The notes: a model not told the origin generated them from the sequence alone. A stretch of 64,000 bases of DNA from Flammeovirga pacifica (GCF_000807855.2 NZ_JRYR02000001.1:1231479-1295478); one strand, 5' to 3'. Shown: positions 19,904-29,868, counted from the first letter of the stretch. Translations and numbers: made by a program.

Positions 19904-22900
19904 TTAGTTTGTTGGTGGAACAGTACTTTTATCTATCTTAATTTGTTTGATATCTTCTAATCTCTTTATGGCTATAAGCTTATCCTCTTGAGAAACAGTA
20001 TATTGCTTCACAGACTCTAAAGTAGCTTTAGCATTAAATAAATCATCAATTGATATATAATTCTCTGCTATTAAAAGGTACGATTTACTGGTCCAAATCG
20101 GATAACCAGCAAATTTTTTCTGTACTCCTAATAAAGCTTCTGTACTTTCTGTAAACTTTGATTCCACCGTTTTCTTAGCATCTTCAGCTCCTCCTGCTTG
20201 ACTTCCTTTTTTGTAAACTTTTGCCAACTCTCTTAAAGTTAGGCCTGCATGATATTGAGCTTGAGCACCAATCTCACTACTAGATTCTTTAGAAAGTTGA
20301 TCAAACCCAGTGAGTGCTTTAAGGTAGTCTCCTTTCATTAATGAGATCTTTGATAAATAAAGTTTAGCTTCTAAAACATAACGAGTCATGTTTTCATCTA
20401 TAATTTTATTCGCATAGGCACTAGCCGCAGTATAATCTTTTTCCTCAAAATGCGACTTCATTAAACCCAAATTCACAGACCAAGTTGTTGTTCTTCTAGT
20501 AGCAATCTTATCTAATTCATTGTAAGTTTTAATCGCGTCTTTAAATCGTTTTTCTTGCATTAGTAAATCACCAACATAACGTAACGACTTTTCCTTTTCA
20601 GGCATGTGTTCTACTTTTTCAAAAGCCTTGATTGCCTCTGTATTATTCTTAAGCATTCTGTATGAAAAGCCTAATGAAAAATAAATATCATCAGAGAACT
20701 TAGAACTTGGTGTAGTGGTAATAAATGAGGTAAGAGTTTGAACAGCCCTACTATATTCTTTTTCTTGATAAGGCTTCATAGCAGCATTAAAATCATCAAT
20801 TAAAGTTGCATTACTTTCTGGATTTGCCTCTTTAAAAATTGATTTGTAATGTTCTAAATCTTGTACAACATAGTTTTCATTGTCCATTTCCTGCAAAGCT
20901 TCTATCGCATTTTCTGCTTCTGAAGAAATTGGATCTTTATCTATTAAAAATTTGTAATCGGCCTCTGCCAATTCATTTTTTGCTAGCAATGAATAGACTA
21001 ATGCTCTGTGAGCAACGGAAGAAATAAACACAGAAGACTGAGGATATTTATCAATAACAATACTATATTCTTTAATCGCCTCTTCGTATTTATACCCTTC
21101 CCTTAATAAATTGGCAGCATGATAAGCTGACAATGGAGCAAAAGCAGACGTACTATATTCTGAAACAATGGATTTATATTGTCTAAAAGCATCGGTTTTC
21201 ATACCTCTCGCTCTTTTAATTTGAGCTCTCTGATAGGCAATGTATTCCATATCTCTGGAACCATAGCTCTCTGCCATAGCATAAGATCTTTCTGCTACTT
21301 CATATTTATGGGTACCGAAATAACAATCAGCCCTTCTAACAATAGCTTCCGTTATTTTTTCTCTAGGCTCTGAATTCCTTCCTTGGTTGATGTAATAGGT
21401 ATAATTATCTATTGCAGAAGAATAATCAGCAACAGCATATTGCACATAAGCTAAACCGTATTTTGATTTAAGATTGTATTCAGAATTCTCTGGTATTTGC
21501 TTATAGTAGTAGGCGGCCGTATCGTAATAAGAAAGTGCTGAATATCCTTCTCCTAAGTAAAAGTTAGATGCTTGCAACAGTTCATCGTTATACGGATATT
21601 TTTGAGACTTTCTTAAAAGTTTCACTTCCCCTGCCTCATCGTTATCATTTCCTAGTTCTACCGCTTTATTGAATGCGGCTTCTTGATAAGCCATTTTTTC
21701 AGCTTCAGTTAAATACGACTTCTTGTCCAGTATTTTCAATGCTTTTGAATAATCTCCAGAATTGACAAAAGCCAAATTCATTAAATTCTCAATTTCAGTA
21801 TATCTACCTGAATTAGGGAAATAAGCTAAAAAGTAATCACATGCTCTTGGTACCTGTGCATAAAATTCTAGATCAAAAAGTATTTTACAAAAGTTATAAG
21901 AAGAATGTTCTTGAATTTCTTTATTGAATTCTAACAATGAAGCCTGTTCAAAACCTATCATTGCTTTTCCTTTATCACCCAAACTTAGAGCAACCACACC
22001 TAAATTATAGGCAGCTAGCTGAGCAAGTTTATCTTTTTCTCCACTATCTGCGGCATTAGAAAGATAGGGTAAAGCTTCCTTTGGTTCATCAATTTTAAAT
22101 TTTGTATAACCAATTTGATAAGAAGTTATTCTATCAACGGCAAACAAGGGAATTTCCTTTAAATACTCCTCAAAATATAAATTAGCTTTCTCAAAATTAT
22201 TCTTTTTAAAATATACCTTTGCTGCAAAAAGAAGTGCGTCCATTGGTAGATCAATCCCATCAGCTTTAGCTTGAGAGATCATTTTCAACATCTTATCTTC
22301 TTGTCCTAATTGATAATAAGCTAATGGCAATAATGCAAAGGCAAATGGTCTAATTTCAGGATCGTTTACTGCTTTTTCTAAATCTTGCGCAGATTTCTCA
22401 TACTCTTTATTATCATATTCCATATATCCTGCATAATAACTTGACTTATTAGCGTATGGATGTGTCCCTTTTTTTAAGACTTGAAATAATTTGTTGGCTT
22501 CTTTTCTATTTCCTTGATCAAAATTAGCATAGGCAGCTTGGTAAGCAATTTTCCTATCTTCATCATCGTAAAAATCAAAAAATGGATCCTTATTAAAAGC
22601 CTCAATAGCTTTAGAATACTCCCCTTTTTCAAAATAATGTGACCCTAATGCTTTATAAGCTTTATTAGAGAAGGGATGAACAGGGTATTTCTTAACAAAA
22701 TCTTCTATTTGTTTATCTGCATCTGGGTGTGCTAATTCCATTTGGCACAACGCTAAATAATATTCAGCTGCGATACACTTTTCATTTTCGCCACAGTATT
22801 TATTCGAAAATGTTTCAAATAGTCTACGGGAAGCAGAAAAATTATTATCTGTAAATAAAACCTTGGCTTTATTAAACAATCTCTCCTCTTCTGAGTAATA

Positions 22901-22984
22901 TATCTGTTGTTGAGCCATTAGTTCTGTAATGCCTTTTAATATAAAAGCAAACATTAGGCAGTATCTAATCAGTCCTTGATTCAT
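19904..22984 (-). CDS. Large periplasmic tetratricopeptide-repeat protein
   Basis: A 1026-aa secreted protein with an N-terminal signal (Y-C-L-M-F-A-F-I-L-K-G-I-T-E-L-M-A) and about twenty helical repeats covering nearly all the rest, such as A-Y-K-A-L-G-S-H-Y-F-E-K-G-E-Y-S-K-A-I near 110 and S-S-Y-Y-A-G-Y-M-E-Y near 190. Long TPR arrays like this act as scaffolds in the periplasm. It is first in the TPR-barrel pair, with a 6-base gap to the barrel gene. By position it could be the periplasmic link between the barrel and the ExbBD-TonB motor, but that is inference. Confidence 0.8.
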   Translation of the reverse strand: MNQGLIRYCLMFAFILKGITELMAQQQIYYSEEERLFNKAKVLFTDNNFSASRRLFETFSNKYCGENEKCIAAEYYLALCQMELAHPDADKQIEDFVKKYPVHPFSNKAYKALGSHYFEKGEYSKAIEAFNKDPFFDFYDDEDRKIAYQAAYANFDQGNRKEANKLFQVLKKGTHPYANKSSYYAGYMEYDNKEYEKSAQDLEKAVNDPEIRPFAFALLPLAYYQLGQEDKMLKMISQAKADGIDLPMDALLFAAKVYFKKNNFEKANLYFEEYLKEIPLFAVDRITSYQIGYTKFKIDEPKEALPYLSNAADSGEKDKLAQLAAYNLGVVALSLGDKGKAMIGFEQASLLEFNKEIQEHSSYNFCKILFDLEFYAQVPRACDYFLAYFPNSGRYTEIENLMNLAFVNSGDYSKALKILDKKSYLTEAEKMAYQEAAFNKAVELGNDNDEAGEVKLLRKSQKYPYNDELLQASNFYLGEGYSALSYYDTAAYYYKQIPENSEYNLKSKYGLAYVQYAVADYSSAIDNYTYYINQGRNSEPREKITEAIVRRADCYFGTHKYEVAERSYAMAESYGSRDMEYIAYQRAQIKRARGMKTDAFRQYKSIVSEYSTSAFAPLSAYHAANLLREGYKYEEAIKEYSIVIDKYPQSSVFISSVAHRALVYSLLAKNELAEADYKFLIDKDPISSEAENAIEALQEMDNENYVVQDLEHYKSIFKEANPESNATLIDDFNAAMKPYQEKEYSRAVQTLTSFITTTPSSKFSDDIYFSLGFSYRMLKNNTEAIKAFEKVEHMPEKEKSLRYVGDLLMQEKRFKDAIKTYNELDKIATRRTTTWSVNLGLMKSHFEEKDYTAASAYANKIIDENMTRYVLEAKLYLSKISLMKGDYLKALTGFDQLSKESSSEIGAQAQYHAGLTLRELAKVYKKGSQAGGAEDAKKTVESKFTESTEALLGVQKKFAGYPIWTSKSYLLIAENYISIDDLFNAKATLESVKQYTVSQEDKLIAIKRLEDIKQIKIDKSTVPPTN

Positions 22985-23396
22985 TATGAGTTAGGGAATT
23001 GAAGCAATTAAATTAATTCAAGTTTAATTGAAAAAGTAATTCAAAATAAATATTTTATCTCAGAATATCTGAAATAAGGTGATAAAAAAACGAATTTGGA
23101 GTTTTTAAAGCATGATTCCTAAAAAAATATTCTTCAAAAATAAGAAAATGAATTGAAACAAGCTGTATTTTATATTAGTACTTATATTTCTTTATTATCA
23201 ACAGTTTGTTTAATTATTTATAAATACCATTTTAAAAATGAATAATTAATGAAATATTCTAAAAATATAAGTAAATTTGATATAAAATTGATTTAACTGA
23301 AGAAGTTAGATCATTTATTTTGTTCAAGTAATTAACTGAACTACATTATTAACTTTTTAAAAGTGTTTGACAATCAAGGGATAACACAAAACAATT
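22985..23396. other. Divergent promoter region between TPR gene and hisG
   Basis: 412 bases, very AT-rich. A TAAATTTG box at 23272-23279 (plus strand) matches the -7 consensus for hisG but lacks a TTG at the right distance. TATTTTTG on the minus strand (23142-23135) is a similar half-match for the TPR gene. No attenuator-type his leader peptide or terminator hairpin was recognised. Confidence 0.35.
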
Positions 23397-24254
23397 ATGA
23401 CAAAACTTAAGATTGCAATCCAAAAGTCAGGTCGTTTGAGCGATGGATCTTTAAACTTGATCCGTCAGTGTGGAATTAAGATTCCTAGAATGAAGGGTGC
23501 ATTAAAAGCTGAAGCTAGCAACTTCCCTCTAGAGTTTTTGTTCCTTCGTGATGATGACATTCCGGGTTACGTTCAAGATGGCGTTGCTGATCTCGGTATC
23601 GTAGGAGCCAATGAGGCTGTTGAAAAAGATAAAAATGTAGACACAGTCCATCATCTTGGTTTCTCAAAATGTCGACTTTCAATTGCTATTCCTAAAGATA
23701 AAAAATACGACGGTCTTAAAGATTTAGATGGTAAAAGTATCGCTACTTCTTACCCAAAAATCTTAGGTGATTATTTAAAAGAGAACGGTGTTACTGCTGA
23801 TATTCATGAAATTTCAGGATCTGTAGAAATTGCTCCTAACATCGGTTTAGCTGATGCTATTTGTGATTTAGTGAGTACTGGTTCTACATTAATGCAAAAT
23901 AACCTGAAAGAAGTTGAAAGCATCTTCGATTCAGAAGCATTAATGATTGCTACACCTGGTTTATCTGAAGAAAAGAAAGCTATTGTTGATCAACTATTGT
24001 TTAGAATAAATGCTATTCAAACTGCTGACAACAATAAATATATTTTATTAAATGCTCCAAAGGAAAATTTAGATACAATCATTAATCTACTTCCTGGAAT
24101 GAGATCTCCATCCATTCTTCCTTTAGCTAACGAAGAGTATGTTTCTATTCATACTGTAATTGCTGAAGATGATTTTTGGAGTAAAATTGAAGCTCTTAAA
24201 GAGGCTGGTGCAGAAGGTATCTTAGTTGTTCCAATTGAGAAAATGATTCTGTAG
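23397..24254 (+). CDS. hisG: ATP phosphoribosyltransferase, long form
   Basis: First step of histidine synthesis, joining ATP and PRPP. At 285 aa it is the long (HisG-L) form that carries its own C-terminal regulatory domain (about 210-285, ending A-G-A-E-G-I-L-V-V-P-I-E-K-M-I-L), so it needs no HisZ partner and should be feedback-inhibited by histidine. Family features include the start K-I-A-I-Q-K-S-G-R-L-S, D-L-G-I-V-G-A-N near 66, and the PRPP loop D-L-V-S-T-G-S-T-L near 152. It is followed by hisD after 16 bases. Confidence 0.96.
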   Translation: MTKLKIAIQKSGRLSDGSLNLIRQCGIKIPRMKGALKAEASNFPLEFLFLRDDDIPGYVQDGVADLGIVGANEAVEKDKNVDTVHHLGFSKCRLSIAIPKDKKYDGLKDLDGKSIATSYPKILGDYLKENGVTADIHEISGSVEIAPNIGLADAICDLVSTGSTLMQNNLKEVESIFDSEALMIATPGLSEEKKAIVDQLLFRINAIQTADNNKYILLNAPKENLDTIINLLPGMRSPSILPLANEEYVSIHTVIAEDDFWSKIEALKEAGAEGILVVPIEKMIL

Positions 24255-24270
24255 AACCTATTGATCGCTT

Positions 24271-25554
24271 ATGAAAGTATACAAAAATCCAGAGAGATCA
24301 GAATGGAATGACCTTCTTCAAAGACCAGCAATGCGTATTGAAGAAATTGAAAAACAGGTCACTCCTATTCTTAAGACAGTTCAAAAAGATGGTGATTCTG
24401 CTTTAAGAGCATTTTCAAGACAATTTGATGGTGCAGAAGTTGATTCAATCACTGTATCTGAGAAAGAATTTGAAGAAGCTATTTCATTAGTAGATGATGA
24501 ATTAAAAGCTTCCATTGATATTGCTATAGAAAATGTTAGCAAGTTCCATGCTTCTCAAAAAACGGAAACGTTAGAAGTGGAAACAATGGAAGGAATAAAC
24601 TGTTGGAGAAAGAGTGTTCCTATTCAAAAAGTAGGTTTATACATCCCTGGTGGATCTGCACCACTTTTTTCTACAGTAATCATGATCGGTGCTCCTGCTA
24701 TTATTGCTGGATGCCAAGAGGTATGTTTATGTACTCCTCCTAATAAAGAAGGTAATATTCATCCTGCTATTTTATATACTGCTCAAAAAATTGGGTTAAA
24801 AAACGTATACAAAGTAGGTGGTGCTCAAGCAATTGCTGCAATGACTTTCGGTACAGAAACGATACCATCAGTATCAAAAATATTTGGCCCTGGTAATCAA
24901 TATGTAACTGCAGCTAAACAATTAGCAACTAAAGAAGGTGTTGCCATTGATATGCCTGCAGGACCATCAGAAGTATTAGTTTGGGCTGATGCTACTGCTC
25001 ACCCCGAATTTATTGCTGCCGATTTATTATCTCAAGCTGAACATGGCGCTGACAGTCAAGTGATTTTAGTTTCTTCATCAATGGATACCATAGAGAAATC
25101 AATGGTTGAAGTAGAAAAACAATTAAGAGTACTTCCTAGAAAAGACATTGCTGCTAAAGCTTTATCTCATTCTAGAAGCTTTTACATTGAAGACGAAAAT
25201 GTTGCATTAGATTTAGTCAATGAATATGCAGCTGAACACTTGATTTTATCTTTGGATAATGCGGAAGAGGTCAGTGAAAAGATCATTAACGCAGGTTCTG
25301 TATTTGTTGGTCACCTCACTCCAGAATCAGCAGGTGATTATGCATCAGGTACAAATCATACATTACCAACCTATGGTTATGCTAAGAATTATTCTGGTGT
25401 TTCTTTAGATAGTTACTACAGAAAAATTACTTTCCAAAAAATAAATAAAAAAGGACTTACTGCTTTAGGACCACATGTGGAACGAATGGCAGAAGCTGAA
25501 GAGTTACAAGCACATAAAAATGCAGTCACTGTTCGGTTGAATTCTTTGAAATAA
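24271..25554 (+). CDS. hisD: Histidinol dehydrogenase
   Basis: Last two oxidations of histidine synthesis (histidinol to histidine, NAD and zinc dependent). Full length at 427 aa. Visible are Y-I-P-G-G-S-A-P-L near 126, G-P-G-N-Q-Y-V near 207, D-M-P-A-G-P-S-E-V near 228, L-L-S-Q-A-E-H-G near 253 with zinc ligands, and A-A-E-H-L near 320 plus H-T-L-P-T-Y-G-Y-A near 367. It sits 16 bases after hisG. No further his genes follow; the unit ends at a strong terminator, so the rest of the pathway lies elsewhere. Confidence 0.97.
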   Translation: MKVYKNPERSEWNDLLQRPAMRIEEIEKQVTPILKTVQKDGDSALRAFSRQFDGAEVDSITVSEKEFEEAISLVDDELKASIDIAIENVSKFHASQKTETLEVETMEGINCWRKSVPIQKVGLYIPGGSAPLFSTVIMIGAPAIIAGCQEVCLCTPPNKEGNIHPAILYTAQKIGLKNVYKVGGAQAIAAMTFGTETIPSVSKIFGPGNQYVTAAKQLATKEGVAIDMPAGPSEVLVWADATAHPEFIAADLLSQAEHGADSQVILVSSSMDTIEKSMVEVEKQLRVLPRKDIAAKALSHSRSFYIEDENVALDLVNEYAAEHLILSLDNAEEVSEKIINAGSVFVGHLTPESAGDYASGTNHTLPTYGYAKNYSGVSLDSYYRKITFQKINKKGLTALGPHVERMAEAEELQAHKNAVTVRLNSLK

Positions 25555-25555
25555 T

Positions 25556-25594
25556 AAAAAAGGGTTGATGTTTTTTTAACATCAACCCTTTTTT
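25556..25594. terminator. Bidirectional terminator between hisD and marC
   Basis: Stem aagggttgatgtt/aacatcaaccctt (25560-25572 and 25578-25590) with a 5-base loop, flanked by A and T runs on both sides. It serves the convergent hisD and marC-type genes. Confidence 0.95.
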
Positions 25595-25609
25595 TAGCTC
25601 TAAATTGGA

Positions 25610-26224
25610 TTAAAGATTAAATGATAACTTTATTCCATCCATAAGCATATCTGTTCCAATGATTGCGAGAATTAAACCCATAATTTTACCTATTACAGCA
25701 ATTAAGTTTCCTCCTAGTTTCTCAAGAATACGATCACTAAGTACGAAAGCTAGATAGGTCAGGAAAATCATAACTCCAAATACAACAACAACTATAGCTA
25801 TTTTTTCATAGCCAGCATTTGTCACTTGGTTCATTGCTGTTACAATAGTTCCTGGTCCAGCTAATATTGGGATAGCTAAGGGAGAAACAGCTATACTATC
25901 TGAGTTTTCTTCTGTTTGATTCGTGCTAATTTTTGATTTCTTAGACATCAACATTTCAAACCCAACATAAAAAAGCAATACACCACCGGTAATTTTAAAA
26001 GCTGGAATTGTGATCCCAAATAACTGGAATATATATTTTCCTGCAATTACAAAAACCACAACAATTAAAAATGCTGTAAATGTTGATTTCTTAGCAATAT
26101 GTTTCTTGTCCTCTTTTGTTTTATCTCCAACCACTCCTAAAAAAATAGGTGTATTAGCAATCGGATTCATAACAGCAAAGAAACTTAAGAATACTGTTAG
26201 TGCATAGGTTAATAATTCATGCAT
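25610..26224 (-). CDS. MarC-family integral membrane protein
   Basis: A 204-aa protein with six predicted membrane helices. Family features include the start L-T-V-F-L-S-F-F-A-V-M-N-P-I-A-N-T-P-I-F and S-P-L-A-I-P-I-L-A-G-P-G-T-I-V-T-A near 114. MarC was named for the mar locus but the transport function is not established. It begins 1 base after the DUF3347 gene stop, in the cysM-DUF3347-marC operon. Confidence 0.88.
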   Translation of the reverse strand: MHELLTYALTVFLSFFAVMNPIANTPIFLGVVGDKTKEDKKHIAKKSTFTAFLIVVVFVIAGKYIFQLFGITIPAFKITGGVLLFYVGFEMLMSKKSKISTNQTEENSDSIAVSPLAIPILAGPGTIVTAMNQVTNAGYEKIAIVVVVFGVMIFLTYLAFVLSDRILEKLGGNLIAVIGKIMGLILAIIGTDMLMDGIKLSFNL

Positions 26225-26225
26225 A

Positions 26226-26741
26226 CTACTTGTTTTGATCTAATTTTTTCATCACTCGTCCGCAATGTAGCATCTCATCGCCAAAATAAGGGTTGATCAC
26301 TTCTTCTGTTGCACTTAACCAATCTGCACCCGTATTGTTGAATGCCATCGGACAATGAACAACATAAACATCCATTCCAGCGTTCCCTTCTTCAGCAATC
26401 TTTTGATAAAATTTCGTTACTGTTTCGAATTCTTTTCTTTGTGCTGCTAAATCATCTGTTGCGACAATAATATTCACAGCATTACTCACCTCATCAGGAG
26501 TGTTTTCTGGTAAAACTGCTTGTAACCTTTTGGCATACGTTTGTGCTGCTGTCGGGTTAGAATTGATTAAACATTCAGACAGCTTAAAATATGCTTGATG
26601 CCCTTTGGCTTTTGCTGCATCATAAACTACTGGTTTTAATTCCACTTTCTCGTCTTTAACACGCTTTTTAGCATCACCCGGTTGGCATGAGAAGAAAGTA
26701 AAACTTAATAAAAATACAGGTAATAAAATTAATTTTCTCAT
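26226..26741 (-). CDS. DUF3347 lipoprotein, putative metal-binding
   Basis: A 171-aa lipoprotein with lipobox S-F-T-F-F-S-C-Q-P-G. The body shows the DUF3347 pattern: a helical A-Y-F-K-L-S-E-C-L region, then V-H-C-P-M-A-F-N-N-T-G-A-D-W-L near 128 and I-N-P-Y-F-G-D-E-M-L-H-C-G near 150. The conserved His/Cys/Met residues suggest copper or similar binding; related domains occur with heavy-metal efflux systems. It lies 5 bases after cysM and 1 base before marC. Confidence 0.78.
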   Translation of the reverse strand: MRKLILLPVFLLSFTFFSCQPGDAKKRVKDEKVELKPVVYDAAKAKGHQAYFKLSECLINSNPTAAQTYAKRLQAVLPENTPDEVSNAVNIIVATDDLAAQRKEFETVTKFYQKIAEEGNAGMDVYVVHCPMAFNNTGADWLSATEEVINPYFGDEMLHCGRVMKKLDQNK

Positions 26742-26746
26742 TGTTC

Positions 26747-27625
26747 TTAAAATAAATCAGTTGAAAGATATTTGTCCCCTCTATCGCAAACGATAAATAC
26801 TATGACACCTTTATCTATTTTCTTTGCTGTTTCTAAAGCTACATAACATGAACCACCACTACTCATTCCGGCAAATATGCCTTCTTCTTTCGCTAACCTT
26901 CTTGCTGTTTCTGTAGCTTGTTCCTTAGAAACATCTATTTTTTGATCGACACGGCTTTCATCAAATATTTTAGGTAAGTATTCTTTTGGCCATCTTCTGA
27001 TACCAGGAATTCTAGCTCCATTTGCAGGTTGAGCTCCAACAATTTGAATGGCACTTGATTGCTCCTTCAAAAATTTTGATGTACCCATAATTGTACCTGT
27101 AGTTCCCATTGCAGAAACAAAATGAGTCACCTCTTGATTAGTATCTCTCCAGATTTCAGGACCAGTAGTTTTATAATGTGCTAAATAATTATCGGGGTTA
27201 TCAAATTGATTCAGCATAAAATACCCTCCTTCTTCTACTTTTGATAATGCATAATCTCTAGCACCTTCCATAGATATTTTTTGTGGAGTTAAAGTTACTT
27301 TAGCTCCATAAGCTTTCATCGATTTCACTCGCTCAATAGTAGCACTATCTGGCATTACTAATTCAATTTCAACCCCCATTAAGCTGGCCATCATTGCTAA
27401 AGCAATTCCTGTGTTTCCACTTGTTGCTTCAATCAACTTCACTCCTTCTTTTAAATCCCCTCTTTTTTGAGCCTCATTAATCATATTAAAGGCTGCTCTA
27501 TCTTTTACACTACCCCCCGGGTTTTGACCTTCCAATTTAGCGAAGATCTTAACATTAGGATTAGGGTTCATATTTTGTAATTCGACAAGTGGGGTATTGC
27601 CTACTAAAGAAAGTACTGAGGACAT
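26747..27625 (-). CDS. cysM: Cysteine synthase B
   Basis: PLP enzyme making cysteine from O-acetylserine and sulfide or thiosulfate. At 292 aa it fits CysM better than the longer CysK. Lys41 in P-G-G-S-V-K-D-R-A should carry PLP. S-G-N-T-G near 69 binds the substrate carboxylate, G-T-T-G-T near 173 the phosphate, and S-G-G-S near 255 the PLP ring. The R-R-W-P-K-E-Y-L segment near 210 is CysM-like. First gene of a three-gene operon. Confidence 0.9.
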   Translation of the reverse strand: MSSVLSLVGNTPLVELQNMNPNPNVKIFAKLEGQNPGGSVKDRAAFNMINEAQKRGDLKEGVKLIEATSGNTGIALAMMASLMGVEIELVMPDSATIERVKSMKAYGAKVTLTPQKISMEGARDYALSKVEEGGYFMLNQFDNPDNYLAHYKTTGPEIWRDTNQEVTHFVSAMGTTGTIMGTSKFLKEQSSAIQIVGAQPANGARIPGIRRWPKEYLPKIFDESRVDQKIDVSKEQATETARRLAKEEGIFAGMSSGGSCYVALETAKKIDKGVIVFIVCDRGDKYLSTDLF

Positions 27626-27899
27626 AAATTTTTTGTTTGAATGTAATTACACTTATCACTTGAGGTAAAAAATATCCCACACTAAATGATGTTTTTCATT
27701 TTCTCAAGTAAATCATGCTAAGATCTTTATTTTTTTGTTGGATATCAATAAAACCTAAGGTAATATTTTTGTAAAAGTTAAGTAATGAATACAAATGAAA
27801 GTATATGAAATTAGAGAACTATATCTTACTTTTGGCTTTCAATTTAAAACCGAACATAAAGAAAGAAATTTCTAACCTTATAGAACACATATACTTGTT

Positions 27900-28997
27900 A
27901 TGACAGAACAAACATTAAAGAAAATTGCCCTTAATGATGTACACGAAGCTCTGGGTGCTAAAATGGTTCCTTTTGCAGGATACAACATGCCAGTCAGATA
28001 TTCATCAGACATCGAAGAACATAAAACTGTTAGAAATGGTGTAGGTGTTTTTGATGTATCACACATGGGTGAATTCATGTTGAGAGGTCCAAAAGCACTA
28101 GATCTTATTCAAAAGGTTTCTTCTAACGACGCTTCAAAACTATTTGATGGAAAGGCACAGTATTCTTGTCTTCCGAATGATAAAGGTGGTATTGTAGATG
28201 ATTTAATCATTTATAAAATCAAAGATGAAGAATATATGTTAGTTGTGAACGCTTCTAATATTGAAAAAGATTGGAACTGGATTTCTAGTCATAATACTGA
28301 AGGCGTAGAAATGGAAAACGTTTCTGATGAGTATTCTTTATTTGCAGTACAAGGTCCTAAGGCTTCAGAAGCGATGCAATCTTTAACTGAAGTAAATTTA
28401 CAGGAGATGGGATTCTACACTTTCTCATTAGGTAAATTTGCTGGAGTGGACAATGTTATTATCTCTGCTACTGGATATACAGGATCGGGTGGTTTTGAAC
28501 TTTATGTTCCTAATGCAGTAGCTGAAACTGTTTGGAAGAAAATTTTCGAAGCTGGTGCATCTTATGATATTAAACCAATCGGTCTTGGCGCTAGAGATAC
28601 TCTACGTTTAGAAATGGGTTATTGCTTATATGGTAATGATATAGATGATACTACTTCTCCTTTAGAAGCTGGTTTAGGTTGGGTAACAAAGTTTACTAAA
28701 GACTTTATCAACTCAGATAATCTTAAAAAGCAAAAAGAAGAAGGTGTTACACGTCGTTTAGTAGGTATCGAATTATTAGACAGAGGTGTTCCAAGAGGTG
28801 GATACAATGTATTGAATCTAGAAGGAGAAGTCATTGGCAAATTAACTTCTGGTACAATGTCTCCAATGTTGGGCAAAGGTGTTGCTTTAGGTTATGTCAA
28901 TAGACCTTTAACAAAAGCAGGATCTGAAGTTCTTATTGAGGTAAGAAATAGAAAGTTAAAAGCAGTTGTTTCAAAACCTCCTTTCTACAAAGGATAA
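27900..28997 (+). CDS. gcvT: Aminomethyltransferase, glycine cleavage T-protein
   Basis: Transfers the methylene group from lipoyl-bound aminomethyl to tetrahydrofolate in the glycine cleavage system. Full length at 365 aa. Signals include M-P-V-R-Y-S-S near 29, [12 protein letters not shown] near 46, the catalytic-region Asp in G-G-I-V-D-D-L-I near 95, G-Y-T-G-S-G-G-F-E near 192, L-G-A-R-D-T-L-R near 225 and [10 protein letters not shown] near 317. Other gcv genes are not in the window. A bidirectional terminator follows. Confidence 0.96.
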   Translation: MTEQTLKKIALNDVHEALGAKMVPFAGYNMPVRYSSDIEEHKTVRNGVGVFDVSHMGEFMLRGPKALDLIQKVSSNDASKLFDGKAQYSCLPNDKGGIVDDLIIYKIKDEEYMLVVNASNIEKDWNWISSHNTEGVEMENVSDEYSLFAVQGPKASEAMQSLTEVNLQEMGFYTFSLGKFAGVDNVIISATGYTGSGGFELYVPNAVAETVWKKIFEAGASYDIKPIGLGARDTLRLEMGYCLYGNDIDDTTSPLEAGLGWVTKFTKDFINSDNLKKQKEEGVTRRLVGIELLDRGVPRGGYNVLNLEGEVIGKLTSGTMSPMLGKGVALGYVNRPLTKAGSEVLIEVRNRKLKAVVSKPPFYKG

Positions 28998-29021
28998 GTA
29001 CTTGGAAACTATAAAACATAA

Positions 29022-29053
29022 AAAAACCTTATCATTTAATTGATAAGGTTTTT
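29022..29053. terminator. Bidirectional terminator between gcvT and the lipoprotein gene
   Basis: Stem aaaaaccttatca/tgataaggttttt (29022-29034 and 29041-29053) with a 6-base loop. The T run directly abuts the stop codon of the convergent lipoprotein gene at 29054. Confidence 0.93.
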
Positions 29054-29467
29054 TTATTGTAGTATATCTTTTACTTGAGGCCTGAGCTTTTCGAATAAAA
29101 TAATCAACTCTGATTTATCTTGTAGAAAATTATCTACCCTACTATGTATCAATCTATTTTGGGAATCAATATCTAATGTGTCTAGATCTTTATCATCCCC
29201 TATGATACTCTCTGCATCCACATACTCTTCATAGAGTAAAACACCATCATATCTAGTGATTGTAAAGTGCAATACTGAAGAGTTCAAATCATCACCTGTA
29301 AGTGATGCTTGGAAAGTATCTAATTTCAAAGGCTTACTGTAAGTTAACTCATATTTTTTGGTATACAGAACACTACCATTCAGATCTTTCTGAAGGTCTT
29401 CTTCTTCACAACTACCAAGTAGTAGCAAAATAAAAATTCCGTATAGTAACCGTTTTAACAAAAGCAC
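29054..29467 (-). CDS. Small lipoprotein of unknown function
   Basis: A 137-aa protein with signal peptide and lipobox (I-L-L-L-L-G-S-C-E-E-E). An in-frame TGA lies immediately before codon 1, so the start must be the GTG at 29467 (or TTG at 29461); there is no ATG. The mature part has a beta-rich region (L-H-F-T-I-T-R-Y-D-G) and a helical tail (V-D-N-F-L-Q-D-K-S-E-L-I). No family was recognised. It is convergent with gcvT. Confidence 0.6.
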   Translation of the reverse strand: MLLLKRLLYGIFILLLLGSCEEEDLQKDLNGSVLYTKKYELTYSKPLKLDTFQASLTGDDLNSSVLHFTITRYDGVLLYEEYVDAESIIGDDKDLDTLDIDSQNRLIHSRVDNFLQDKSELIILFEKLRPQVKDILQ

Positions 29468-29611
29468 TCAGTATTATTTATAATTTCGTTACGCGAATAT
29501 ACTAAATTTTAACTCTTTAAACTTACAAATATTGAAATTTTGTTAAAAAATTAAATTTTATTGACATAGAAACCACACAATGAACTTTCTACACTAATGG
29601 ATAATAAATAA

Positions 29612-29652
29612 TAATCAAAAAAAAAGGTATCGAAATATATTCAATACCTTTT
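29612..29652 (-). terminator. Terminator of the tRNA-Leu cluster
   Basis: Nine-base stem aaaaggtat/atacctttt (29622-29630 and 29644-29652), followed on the minus strand by a run of T residues. It begins directly after the last tRNA. Confidence 0.88.
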
Positions 29653-29653
29653 G

Positions 29654-29737
29654 TACCTGGGGTGGGACTCGAACCCACACGAAGTTGCCCTCACCAGATT
29701 TTGAGTCTAGCGCGTCTACCAATTCCGCCACCCAGGC
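29654..29737 (-). tRNA. tRNA-Leu(CAA), copy 1
   Basis: 84 bases including discriminator A73, no encoded CCA. The acceptor GCCTGGG pairs with CCCAGGT. The anticodon loop CTCAAAA gives anticodon CAA (reads UUG). It has the long variable arm of class II tRNA and T-loop GGTTCGAGTCC. The 3' side of its anticodon stem is TCTGG, so position 28 makes a G·U pair, unlike the other three copies. Confidence 0.96.
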
Positions 29738-29756
29738 GATTATAATAACATTGTTG

Positions 29757-29840
29757 TACTCGAGGTGGGACTCGAACCCACACGAAGTTGCCCTCACAAG
29801 ATTTTGAGTCTAGCGCGTCTACCAATTCCGCCACTCGAGC
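29757..29840 (-). tRNA. tRNA-Leu(CAA), copy 2
   Basis: Same length, anticodon and body as its neighbours. The acceptor stem is changed on both strands to GCTCGAG/CTCGAGT, keeping full pairing. The anticodon stem has one U-U mismatch (TCTTG on the 3' side). No CCA encoded. Confidence 0.96.
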
Positions 29841-29868
29841 AAATGTTTTATAACAATATTTTTTGTAG

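Noticed and set aside
23101..23396. Histidine attenuator leader peptide before hisG
   Set aside because: No short ORF with a run of His codons and no terminator hairpin was found.
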